A stretch of DNA of 64,000 nt from Sphingomonas sp. UNC305MFCol5.2. Its GTDB lineage: Bacteria > Pseudomonadota > Alphaproteobacteria > Sphingomonadales > Sphingomonadaceae. The stretch lies in NCBI RefSeq assembly GCF_000712135.1, contig NZ_JOOE01000001.1, positions 1 to 64,000 on the forward strand, given 5' to 3'. The translations under genes and the position numbers were made by a program. The first letter of the stretch is position 1. Each line of letters begins with the position of its first letter. This document shows positions 57,233 through 64,000 of this stretch, one piece after another. Below the pieces are notes generated by a model that was not told the origin of the DNA, searched no databases, and saw only the letters and a program-made list of their open reading frames with translations.

Positions 57233-58477
57233 ATGGCGAGGATGCGCGGGCCGATCGGCCTGCTGGTGGCTCTGTGCCTGGGCGGCGCCGCGGTCGCGCA
57301 GGAGCGGCCGCATTGGGTGGCGAGCTGGGCGACTTCGCAGATGGTCCCCACCAACGAGAATGTCGCACCGGCCGAGGATCTGACCGATGCGACGCTCCGC
57401 CAGATCGTCCGCGTCACGATCGGCGGCAAGCGCGCGCGCGTACGGCTGTCGAACGCCTTCGGTACTGCGCCGCTGGTGGTCAGCGCGGCCAGCGTGGCCC
57501 TCTCGGCCGACAACACCACCTCGCGCATCGTCCCCGCCACGCTCCACCCGCTGACCTTCGGCGGCGCCGCGAGCGTGACGATCCCCGCAGGCGCCGACTA
57601 TCTCTCCGATCCCGTCGAGCTGCCCATAACGGCAGGCGCCGATCTCGCGCTCACGCTCCATCTGCCGAGCCCACCCGATCGCCAGACCGGCCATCCCGGC
57701 GCGCGGGCACACAGCCATTTCGCGCATGGCCAGCAGGTCATGGCCGAAGCGCTCGCCGGCGCGAAGACCTCTACCCGCTGGTACGTGATCGGCGACGTCG
57801 AGGTCGATGCGCCCGGCGCGCAGGCGCTCGTCATCCTCGGCGATTCGATCACCGACGGCTATGGCGTCCAGCCCAATACCAATGCCCGCTGGCCCGATCG
57901 CCTCGCCGTCCGGCTGCGCGCCAATCCCGCGACCCGCAACATGGCGGTGCTCAACGCCGGTATCGGCGGCAACCGGCTGCGGCTCGACGGCAACGGCCCC
58001 AACGCACTTGCCCGCTTCGAACGCGAAGTGCTGACGCCGCCCGGGGTAACGCACCTCCTCGTCCTCGAGGGAATCAACGATCTCGGCACGCTTACCCGCG
58101 AGGCGCCCGCGACGCCCGAGCAGCACGCCGCCCTGGTCCGCGAGATGATCGGGGTACTCCGGCAGATCGTCGCCCGGGCGCGCTCGCATGGGATCAAGGT
58201 GATCGGCGGCACGATCATGCCCGACGGCGCCTCAGGCTATTATCATCCCGATGCCGCCAACGAGACCGATCGCGCGGCGGTCAACGCATGGATCCGCACG
58301 CCGGGCAATTTCGACGCACTGATGGATTTCGACGCCGCGATGCGCGATCCGGTCAATCCGATGCGGCTGCGGCCGGATCTGGACTCGGGCGACGGGCTCC
58401 ATCCTTCGATCGTCGGATACCAGGCGATGGCCGATGCGGTGCCGCTGGCGTTGTTCTCGAACGCGAAGAAGCGCTGA
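57233..58477 (+). CDS. SGNH/GDSL hydrolase, exported
   Basis: A 414-residue protein: signal peptide (to about residue 23), an N-terminal beta-rich domain (about 30-190) and an SGNH esterase domain with block I GDSITDG (Ser about 204), block II GIGGN, block III GIND and block V DGLHPS (Asp/His about 386-389). This two-domain form is typical of exported carbohydrate esterases and lipases; substrate unknown. Start 57233 has GGAGG at 6 nt; an ATG at 57227 is also possible. Confidence 0.9.
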   Translation: MARMRGPIGLLVALCLGGAAVAQERPHWVASWATSQMVPTNENVAPAEDLTDATLRQIVRVTIGGKRARVRLSNAFGTAPLVVSAASVALSADNTTSRIVPATLHPLTFGGAASVTIPAGADYLSDPVELPITAGADLALTLHLPSPPDRQTGHPGARAHSHFAHGQQVMAEALAGAKTSTRWYVIGDVEVDAPGAQALVILGDSITDGYGVQPNTNARWPDRLAVRLRANPATRNMAVLNAGIGGNRLRLDGNGPNALARFEREVLTPPGVTHLLVLEGINDLGTLTREAPATPEQHAALVREMIGVLRQIVARARSHGIKVIGGTIMPDGASGYYHPDAANETDRAAVNAWIRTPGNFDALMDFDAAMRDPVNPMRLRPDLDSGDGLHPSIVGYQAMADAVPLALFSNAKKR

Positions 58478-58484
58478 ACCCCAC

Positions 58485-58591
58485 CGTCACCCCCGCGAAA
58501 GCGGGGGCCCATCTCCCGAATGGGCCGCAATCACCACAGCCGTGATGCGGGAGGGCGCCGGAGATGGGTCCCCGCTTTCGCGGGGATGACG
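58485..58591. repeat. complete GTCAT-type extragenic palindrome pair (32-bp inverted arms)
   Basis: Left arm 58485-58516 begins CGTCACCCCCGCGAAAGCGG and continues to CATCTCC; right arm 58560-58591 is its near-perfect inverse, ending GGGGATGACG. The 43-nt centre carries a smaller palindromic part. Each arm also folds on itself (CCCCGCGAAAGCGGGG). It separates two convergent genes. Confidence 0.9.
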
Positions 58592-58600
58592 GATGACGGT

Positions 58601-59677
58601 CTAAAACAACTCCCCCTGCGGCCCTGCGGGCGGCCGGAACAGGTCGGTGCGCAGCCGCAACCGCTCGCCGTCCAGCCCGTAGCGTTTCGCCGCGATGTGG
58701 AAGCGTTTGCGCAGCAGCTCTGCCCAAGGCCCTTGTCCGCGCATCCGGGAGTGGAAATCGGGATCATTGTCCCTGCCGCCGCGGATCGACTGGATCGTCG
58801 CCATCACCTTGCCCGCGCGATCCGGAAAATGCGTATCGAGCCACGCCCGGAACAGAGGCGCCACTTCGTGCGGCAGCCGCACCGGCAGGAAGAATGCCCC
58901 GCGCGCACCCGCTTCCGCGGCCTTTTCCAGGATATGCTCGATCTCGTGATCGGTGATCGCCGGGATTACCGGCGCCATCGACACGAAAACCGGAATCCCC
59001 GCTTGCGTAAGCGTGCGAACCGCCGCGAGGCGCTTGGCGGGGGAGGGCGCACGCGGCTCGACCGTCATCGCGATCCGCGGGTCGAGCGACGTGATCGACA
59101 GCATCACCGCCGCCAGCCCCTTCGCCGCCATCGGCGCGAGCAGGTCGATGTCGCGCGTCACCCGATCGGATTTGGTGGTGATCGTGATCGGATGGTTGCA
59201 CTCGGCCAGCACTTCGATGCAGCCGCGCGTGATCCGCCATTTGCCTTCGATCGGCTGATAGGGATCGGTGTTGGTCCCGAATGCCACGGGCCTGCACGCA
59301 TAGCCGCGCTTCGCCAGCTCGGCGCGCAGCAGCACGGGCGCGTCGGGCTTGGCGAACAGCCGCGTCTCGAAATCGAGCCCCGGCGACAGATCGTGATACG
59401 CGTGGCTCGGCCGCGCGAAGCAATATATGCAGCCATGCTCGCAGCCGCGATAGGGGTTCACCGATCGATCGAAAGCGATGTCGGGCGAGTTGTTGCGCGT
59501 GAGGATCGTCTTCGGCTTCTCGACCGTTACCGTGGTGCGCAGCGGCGGCGCCTCGCCGTCCACGGCCTCGCGTTCGTCGCGCCAGTCGCCATCCTCCTCG
59601 CGTTCGGGCAGGTTGAAGCGGATGCTGTCGCGATTGAGCGTGGCGCCGCGAATGGCCCGAGTCTTTGCCATTGCCAT
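58601..59677 (-). CDS. PA0069-family radical SAM protein
   Basis: A 358-residue radical SAM protein with the cluster motif CEHGCIYCFARP (CxxxCxxC, about residues 77-84), preceded by DIAFDRSVNPYRG and followed by GTNTDPYQPIEG and the partial TIM barrel. Spore photoproduct lyase-like relatives share this layout, but the biochemical function of the family is not established. Convergent with the SGNH gene across the palindrome repeat. Confidence 0.9.
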   Translation of the reverse strand: MAMAKTRAIRGATLNRDSIRFNLPEREEDGDWRDEREAVDGEAPPLRTTVTVEKPKTILTRNNSPDIAFDRSVNPYRGCEHGCIYCFARPSHAYHDLSPGLDFETRLFAKPDAPVLLRAELAKRGYACRPVAFGTNTDPYQPIEGKWRITRGCIEVLAECNHPITITTKSDRVTRDIDLLAPMAAKGLAAVMLSITSLDPRIAMTVEPRAPSPAKRLAAVRTLTQAGIPVFVSMAPVIPAITDHEIEHILEKAAEAGARGAFFLPVRLPHEVAPLFRAWLDTHFPDRAGKVMATIQSIRGGRDNDPDFHSRMRGQGPWAELLRKRFHIAAKRYGLDGERLRLRTDLFRPPAGPQGELF

Positions 59678-59724
59678 ATGCTAGGCGCCGGACTAGAACA
59701 TATCAAGAACGAATGGAGGAATCG

Positions 59725-60066
59725 ATGGCGCGTATCTCTTATGTCGAACTGCCGGTGAAGAATGTCGCCGCGGTCCGCGATTTCTATGCGAAGGCGTTCG
59801 GCTGGGGCTTCACCGATTTCGGACCGGATTATGCGGCGACCACCAGCGGCGATGTCGATGTCGGGCTCAACGGCACCAGGGATCAGGCGATCGCGCACTT
59901 GCTTCCGATCGTCGAGGCGCAGGATCTCGAAGCCGCGCTCGAGAGCGTGACGGCGGCGGGCGGCGAAGTGACCGTGCCGATCTTCGCCTATCCGGGCGGC
60001 CGCCGCTTCCACTTCCGCGATCCCGACGGCAACGAGCTGGGCGTGTTCGTCAACGAATCCGGATAG
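59725..60066 (+). CDS. VOC-family (glyoxalase-like) protein
   Basis: A 113-residue vicinal-oxygen-chelate protein with two beta-alpha-beta-beta-beta modules: ISYVELPVKNVAAVRDFYAKAFGW and ...GGRRFHFRDPDGNELGVF at the end (metal-site Glu). Class and substrate cannot be told; many small VOC proteins are resistance or lyase-like proteins. Start ATG at 59725 follows GGAGG. Confidence 0.88.
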   Translation: MARISYVELPVKNVAAVRDFYAKAFGWGFTDFGPDYAATTSGDVDVGLNGTRDQAIAHLLPIVEAQDLEAALESVTAAGGEVTVPIFAYPGGRRFHFRDPDGNELGVFVNESG

Positions 60067-60124
60067 CGCGGATTGCGCGAACGGAGGCGGCTGCTAGTTT
60101 CGCCGCTCAATCAGGGGGAAATCG

Positions 60125-60655
60125 ATGCGCCTGCTTCCGTTCGCCGCCGGCATTGCCGTGCTTTGCCTTTCGGCACCTGCGTCCGCCGAGGATGCCAAGC
60201 CTTGCGGCGCCGGGCTGATCTGCGCCAGCAATCCCGCCACCGTGATGGCGGCGATGGAGAAAGCCGAGCTGAAGCCCAAGCTCACCAAGGACGGCGACGG
60301 CGATCCGATGATCGAGAGCGACGAATCCTCTTATCATTTCGACGTCTATTTCTATGGCTGCAAGGACCATAAGAATTGCGACTCGCTGCGCTTCGAAGTG
60401 CTGTTCGAGAAGGCGCCGGAGAACACGCCCGAATTCGTCAACAAGTGGAATTCGAAGAAGCGCTTCCTCCAGGCCTTTGTCCGCAACGACGGGCAATTGG
60501 GCGCCGCCTATGACGTGGCCACCATCGGCGGGCTCAACGCGGCGAACTTCGCCGACGTTCTCGACTGGTGGAATTCGCAGCTCCACGAGCTGGCGACGTT
60601 CTTCAAGGAAGAGCTCAACCTGCCGGATCCCAAGACGGACAAGCCGAAGAGCTGA
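60125..60655 (+). CDS. YbjN-domain protein, exported
   Basis: A 176-residue protein with signal peptide (residues 1-21, ...ASAED) and a YbjN-like domain: a conserved start LICASNPATVMAAMEKAEL, YHFDVYFYGC, LRFEVLFE and VNKWNSKKRFLQAFV. YbjN proteins are linked in E. coli to stress and motility phenotypes, mechanism unknown; this exported form is frequent in sphingomonads. Two Cys pairs could form disulfides. Confidence 0.85.
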   Translation: MRLLPFAAGIAVLCLSAPASAEDAKPCGAGLICASNPATVMAAMEKAELKPKLTKDGDGDPMIESDESSYHFDVYFYGCKDHKNCDSLRFEVLFEKAPENTPEFVNKWNSKKRFLQAFVRNDGQLGAAYDVATIGGLNAANFADVLDWWNSQLHELATFFKEELNLPDPKTDKPKS

Positions 60656-60668
60656 ACCTGAGGATGTA

Positions 60669-60898
60669 TCGACATTCAGCCCGAAGTCTCCCTCTCCCCT
60701 TGATAGGGGAGAGGATAGCGAAGCTTGCCAGCTTGCTGGCTAGCGTAGCTTGGTGAGGGGTAGAGCGGAGCGAAGCTCCGCGCGGCCGTTGCACAGCCGC
60801 ACCCCCTCACCCAGCTCCGACTAAGGCTCTGCGAGCCTAAGTCTGCGCAACCCTCTCCCCCTTGCAGGGGGTGAGGGAAGTAAAGGACTGAATGTCGA
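60669..60898. repeat. compound palindromic element, MITE/REP-like
   Basis: The ends are a perfect 11-bp terminal inverted repeat, TCGACATTCAG (60669-60679) and CTGAATGTCGA (60888-60898). Inside are CTCCCTCTCCCC-like arms, GCTTGCCAGCTTGCTGGC, GCGGAGCGAAGCTCCGC and CCCCCTTGCAGGGGG palindromes. About 230 bp without ORF, between convergent genes. Confidence 0.75.
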
Positions 60899-60913
60899 CA
60901 CCACCTAACCCCG

Positions 60914-61447
60914 CTACCGCTCCATCAGCCGTGGCATCAGCTCGACGAAATTGCACGGCTTGTGGCGGATATCGAGCTGGCTCGCGAGGATGCCGTCCCA
61001 TGCGTCGGTGACCGCCCCGGTCGAGCCCGGCAGCGCGAAGATATAGGTCCCGCGCGCCACGCCGGCGGTGGCGCGCGATTGGATCGTCGAAGTGCCGATG
61101 CTCTGATAGCTCAGCCAGCGGAACAGCTCGCCGAAGCCGGGTATTTCCTTGTCCTGGACACGCGCCAGCGCCTCGGGAGTGATGTCGCGCCCAGTGACGC
61201 CGGTGCCGCCGGTAGTGAGGATCACGTCCACCTGCGGGTCGTCGATCCAGCCGTGGAGCCGGCTGACGATCGTCTCGACATCGTCGCGCACGAGTCCACG
61301 GTCGGCGAGTTCGTGCCCCGCTTGCGTCAGCCGTTCGACCAGCCGGTCGCCCGAGCGATCGTCCGCGAGTGTCCTCGTGTCGGAAATGGTGAGCACCGCG
61401 ATCCGGACCGGCCGGAACGCGATCGTCTCGTCAATTGCCACCGGCAA
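60914..61447 (-). CDS. moaB: molybdenum cofactor biosynthesis protein MoaB
   Basis: A 177-residue MoaB/MogA-type protein: [27 protein letters not shown] (molybdopterin-binding motif), and [18 protein letters not shown]. It binds molybdopterin and assists its adenylylation. Length fits MoaB. Its start overlaps the slt 3' end by 17 nt, so it is co-transcribed with slt. Confidence 0.93.
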   Translation of the reverse strand: MPVAIDETIAFRPVRIAVLTISDTRTLADDRSGDRLVERLTQAGHELADRGLVRDDVETIVSRLHGWIDDPQVDVILTTGGTGVTGRDITPEALARVQDKEIPGFGELFRWLSYQSIGTSTIQSRATAGVARGTYIFALPGSTGAVTDAWDGILASQLDIRHKPCNFVELMPRLMER

Positions 61448-63227
61448 CCTGTGCGCTGGCCGGAAGCCGCGGCGTGAGGCGGGCGCTGACCTTCACGGCC
61501 TTGGCGCCCGGCAGCCCCGGGAATTTCGGCCAAAGGCCCTGCGTCAGCGCAGCGCGGCTCGCCGAGGCGCGGCCTTCCTGATTCTCGTACATCCAGTAAT
61601 TGCGCAGCACGGTCATCACATAGCCGCGCGTCTCCCAATAAGGGATGCTCTCGATGTAGAGCAGGGGATCGCCATTGTCCTTGCTCATGCTGTTCCACAG
61701 AGCGACCGGAGTCGGCCCGGCATTGTACGCGGCGATCACCTTGGGCAGCAGGCCCTGGGTGAAGGGCTGGTCGCGCAATTGCTCGAGATAGGACTGGCCG
61801 ATCTCCATGTTGACCGAAGGCTTGGTCAGGTCGGACGCGGCATAGGTCACGCCCTGGCGGCGGCCGACATCGATCGCGGCGCCGGTCTTGACCTGCATCA
61901 GCCCCATCGCGCCCGCGGCGCTGCGGATCTCGGCGTTGAACCGCGATTCCTGCAGCGTGTGCGCGAACACCAAAGCCTTGTCGACGCGCCAGCCGCCCGC
62001 GGGGGTCCAGTTGGGCGAGGGATAGCGCGCCTGCACCAGCGGCCGCGCGCCGGCAGGGCCGTTATGCGAGAGCCAGAGCTGCGTCGCGGCAAGGTTGAGC
62101 CGGCCGGCGAGGCGGGTGAGCGAAGCGTGGTCGCCGGGCGTGCAGAATTTGGCCTGGTGGCGCAGCACTTCGTTGGCGAGGCCGTCCTCGCCGATCTCGG
62201 TAAGCGCCGCGGCGACGCGGACGTTCGGGCGCCGCTCGAGCGCGCGCCAATCCTCGGCGACGAAGCGTTCGCCGGTCACCGGCTTGTCCTGGATGCCGAG
62301 TGCCGCCTTGGCGAGCAGCCCGTAATAGGTTTCGCCGAACTGCGCCGCGGCCTTGAGACGCGTGCTCACCTTTTCGGGTCGCCCGCACGCCATGTCGGCG
62401 CGCGATGCCCAATAGAAGCCCGCCGAGCGGAGTTCGGTATCGGTAGCGCGCATCGCGACGCGCTCGAAAGCGTCCGCCGAGGCATTGCAGTCGCCCTGCC
62501 GCCAGGTGGCGAGCCCCGCGACCCAATCGGCCTGGCCGACCCATTCGCCGACGCCCAGCTGGGCCTTTGCCGCCACGCGCCGCGCATTATTGTCGTCACC
62601 CGAAACATAATAGATCCAGGCGACCTTCTGCTGCCATTCGGTCAGTGCCTCGGGCGTGAGATCGAGTGCGAACTTTTCGACCACCGCCTCGGCCTGGAGA
62701 CCGTCATCGGCCTTGACGAAGGGCTGGATCTCGATCGCGACCGAAGTCGCCGCGGTGTCGCTCTTGATCGAGCGCGCACGCTGGCGGACCGGCGCGCCGT
62801 CGAACCAGATCAGCCGCGATGCGGCGGGAAGGGCGGGGGTGTCCAATGCGCCGCGCGCCTTGGCCATCCGCACGAGCTGCTCGGCCTGTGGCAGATCGGG
62901 CGCCTCCGCCAGCAAGGCGAGGATTTGCGGGAGTTCGACCTTGGGCGAATCCTTGGCGGTGTAGAGTTCGGCGCGGGCTAGCGCGTGAAGCGGCCCCGGC
63001 TTCATCGCATCGAGCTGAAGCTGCGCGTCGGTCCATTGCTCGGCGCGTATCGCGGCGAACACCCGGCGATATCCCGCACGCTGCTCGGCATCGAGCTGGT
63101 CGGGCACGCCGTCGCCGTCGCGCACCGCCGCAGGGGCTGCAGGACGCGTATCGGCGGTGAGGTCGTCGGCATGCGCGGTCGCGGGCAGCGCGAGCAGCGC
63201 GACGGCGATGATGGTACGCTTGATCAC
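61431..63227 (-). CDS. slt: soluble lytic murein transglycosylase
   Basis: A 598-residue periplasmic enzyme: signal peptide (residues 1-20), an alpha-superhelical U-domain (to about 400) and a C-terminal SLT domain with catalytic Glu in [10 protein letters not shown] (about 424), then [10 protein letters not shown] and YNAGPTPV. It cleaves peptidoglycan to anhydromuropeptides. Start is GTG at 63227, overlapping the stop of the glycosylase-like gene by 4 nt. Confidence 0.94.
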   Translation of the reverse strand: MIKRTIIAVALLALPATAHADDLTADTRPAAPAAVRDGDGVPDQLDAEQRAGYRRVFAAIRAEQWTDAQLQLDAMKPGPLHALARAELYTAKDSPKVELPQILALLAEAPDLPQAEQLVRMAKARGALDTPALPAASRLIWFDGAPVRQRARSIKSDTAATSVAIEIQPFVKADDGLQAEAVVEKFALDLTPEALTEWQQKVAWIYYVSGDDNNARRVAAKAQLGVGEWVGQADWVAGLATWRQGDCNASADAFERVAMRATDTELRSAGFYWASRADMACGRPEKVSTRLKAAAQFGETYYGLLAKAALGIQDKPVTGERFVAEDWRALERRPNVRVAAALTEIGEDGLANEVLRHQAKFCTPGDHASLTRLAGRLNLAATQLWLSHNGPAGARPLVQARYPSPNWTPAGGWRVDKALVFAHTLQESRFNAEIRSAAGAMGLMQVKTGAAIDVGRRQGVTYAASDLTKPSVNMEIGQSYLEQLRDQPFTQGLLPKVIAAYNAGPTPVALWNSMSKDNGDPLLYIESIPYWETRGYVMTVLRNYWMYENQEGRASASRAALTQGLWPKFPGLPGAKAVKVSARLTPRLPASAQVAGGN

Positions 63228-63949
63228 TCGGCTGTCCCCCGGCTCAACAGCAGCAGATGCTTCCAGGCTTCGCTCTTTGCGGCCGGCCGCTCCAGCAGGA
63301 AGCGGGGATGGTAGCTCGCCACTGCCGCCGTTTTTGCCTCGAAATGGTTAACGAGACGTATAGGATTTGTTAGGGAATTTCCCGCCGTCTCAGCCAACAC
63401 ACGGCTCGCCGATTGCCCGAGCAGAAACAGCTTCTGCGGGCGGAGCAAAGACAAATGATGCCGCGCTAGCTCGATCAGCCGCGCCTCTTCGTCGGGTGCG
63501 ATCCGTCCGGTCATCGGCCGCGCCCAGGCGAGCGGCAACAGATGGACCGATTCGCGGCTCGATCCGATCGCCGCGAGCATCTTGTCGAGCAGCCGGCCCG
63601 CCGGCCCCGACATCAGCATTTCGGAATCCTCGGCTTCGGGAACGTCGGTGACGAACACCCATTCGGCGTCGATCGGGCCCGTCGGCGCGAAGCGCGGCAT
63701 GTGCCATCCGGCCTCGGGCGCGGCGTCGCTCATCCGCCATTCGACAAAAGCTTCCAGCGTGTCGGGCAGCGCCTCGGCCACCGGTGCCGCTACGGCGGTC
63801 TCGCTCGTTACGGCGGGGACAGGCGGCGGCGTCCGCGCCAGCCAGTCGCGGACATCGTCCTCGACGAGCATGTCGACACCCGCATCACGCCACCATTCGA
63901 GCGTGCTCGCGACGGCCTTCTGCCAATCCTGAACTACTTCCCCTCCCAT
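63224..63949 (-). CDS. uracil-DNA glycosylase superfamily protein without Fe-S cysteines
   Basis: A 241-residue protein with a C-terminal UDG fold: LMSGPAGRLLDKMLAAIG, LHLLP-like VHLLPLAWARPMTGRIAPDEE, LRPQKLFLLGQSA and SYHPRFLLERP-AAKSEAWKHL, as in family 4/5 enzymes. It contains no cysteine at all, so the [4Fe-4S] cluster of family 4 cannot form, and the GE.PG motif is replaced by VTDVPEAED. Activity is therefore doubtful. Start at ATG 63949 (MGGEVVQDW) fits relatives; a TTG at 63985 with GGAGG upstream is an alternative. Confidence 0.8.
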   Translation of the reverse strand: MGGEVVQDWQKAVASTLEWWRDAGVDMLVEDDVRDWLARTPPPVPAVTSETAVAAPVAEALPDTLEAFVEWRMSDAAPEAGWHMPRFAPTGPIDAEWVFVTDVPEAEDSEMLMSGPAGRLLDKMLAAIGSSRESVHLLPLAWARPMTGRIAPDEEARLIELARHHLSLLRPQKLFLLGQSASRVLAETAGNSLTNPIRLVNHFEAKTAAVASYHPRFLLERPAAKSEAWKHLLLLSRGTAE

Positions 63950-64000
63950 ACCGTATCTTTGAATCCTTGTTGACGCCGCGGTCAATCTGCCTCCAATCGC

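Noticed and set aside
60661..60900. CRISPR array or tandem repeats in the palindrome-rich region
   Set aside because: Repeats are inverted and nested, not direct and evenly spaced; no cas genes in the window.

Overview
This window is a high-GC chromosomal segment from an alphaproteobacterium, most likely Sphingomonadaceae (Sphingomonas or a close relative). The gene order mreB-mreC-mreD-mrdA-rodA, the zwf-pgl-edd-glk-eda Entner-Doudoroff operon, lolC/E-lolD upstream of dnaE, an 'FVPLRVFSSYT' type DnaE with a degenerate PHP domain, a TonB-dependent receptor and GTCAT-type extragenic palindromes all fit that group. This assignment is inference; no 16S gene is present. Almost all of the window is ordinary core chromosome; the clearly accessory part is the first ~2.5 kb.

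Layout. 1-2300: the 3' end of an RHS-repeat gene with a variable, less GC-rich tip, an overlapping two-TM small gene (candidate immunity), a secreted-looking orphan and a decayed RHS remnant. 2560-5811: a large DUF3857/transglutaminase/TPR protein. 6241-6316: tRNA-Lys(CTT). 6428-12048 (minus): rod-shape operon mreB, mreC, mreD, mrdA, rodA, with coding ends overlapping by 4 nt from mreC onward; mutL diverges from it. 14.1-17.9 kb: small secreted protein, CAP-domain protein, rpsF-rpsR-rplI, SPOR protein and RcnB-like protein. 18.0-23.5 kb: fatty-acid cluster fabD, fabG, acpP, fabF, mltG, interrupted between fabD and fabG by a GxxExxY gene framed by perfect 30-bp inverted repeats. 23.6-24.6 kb: an NAD(P)H-binding oxidoreductase divergent from an HxlR regulator. 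24.7-30.4 kb (minus): complete Entner-Doudoroff operon. 30.5-32.1 kb (minus): MarR regulator, SH3 fragment, argC. 32.3-35.9 kb: secG, pyrG, ankyrin protein, cyclophilin. 36.0-36.65 kb: hsp20 with a candidate RpoH promoter and ROSE-type RNA thermometer. 36.8-39.2 kb: TonB-dependent receptor. 39.7-47.5 kb: lolC/E, lolD, GNAT, S26 signal peptidase homolog, gpx, a CxxC protein, dnaE. 47.6-51.9 kb: acyl-CoA ligase and M1 aminopeptidase, convergent. 52.0-54.9 kb: pyrimidine-degradation genes rutB-C-D-A. 55.2-64 kb: twin-AAA+ ATPase, SGNH hydrolase, PA0069-type radical SAM protein, VOC protein, YbjN protein, then (minus) uracil-DNA glycosylase-like protein, soluble lytic transglycosylase and MoaB.

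How the parts work together: cell elongation (Mre/Mrd/Rod), envelope turnover (MltG, Slt, SPOR, Lol, S26 peptidase), replication and repair (DnaE, MutL, UDG-like), fatty-acid synthesis, glucose catabolism through Entner-Doudoroff, and uracil as a nitrogen source. The most interesting signals are the GxxExxY/inverted-repeat cassette, the RHS tip with its overlapping membrane gene, the ROSE-like leader of hsp20, an S26 peptidase lacking the catalytic lysine, a repeat-like palindrome translated inside MutL, and the twin-AAA+ ATPase with a foldable leader. All assignments come from reading motifs; no database search was run.
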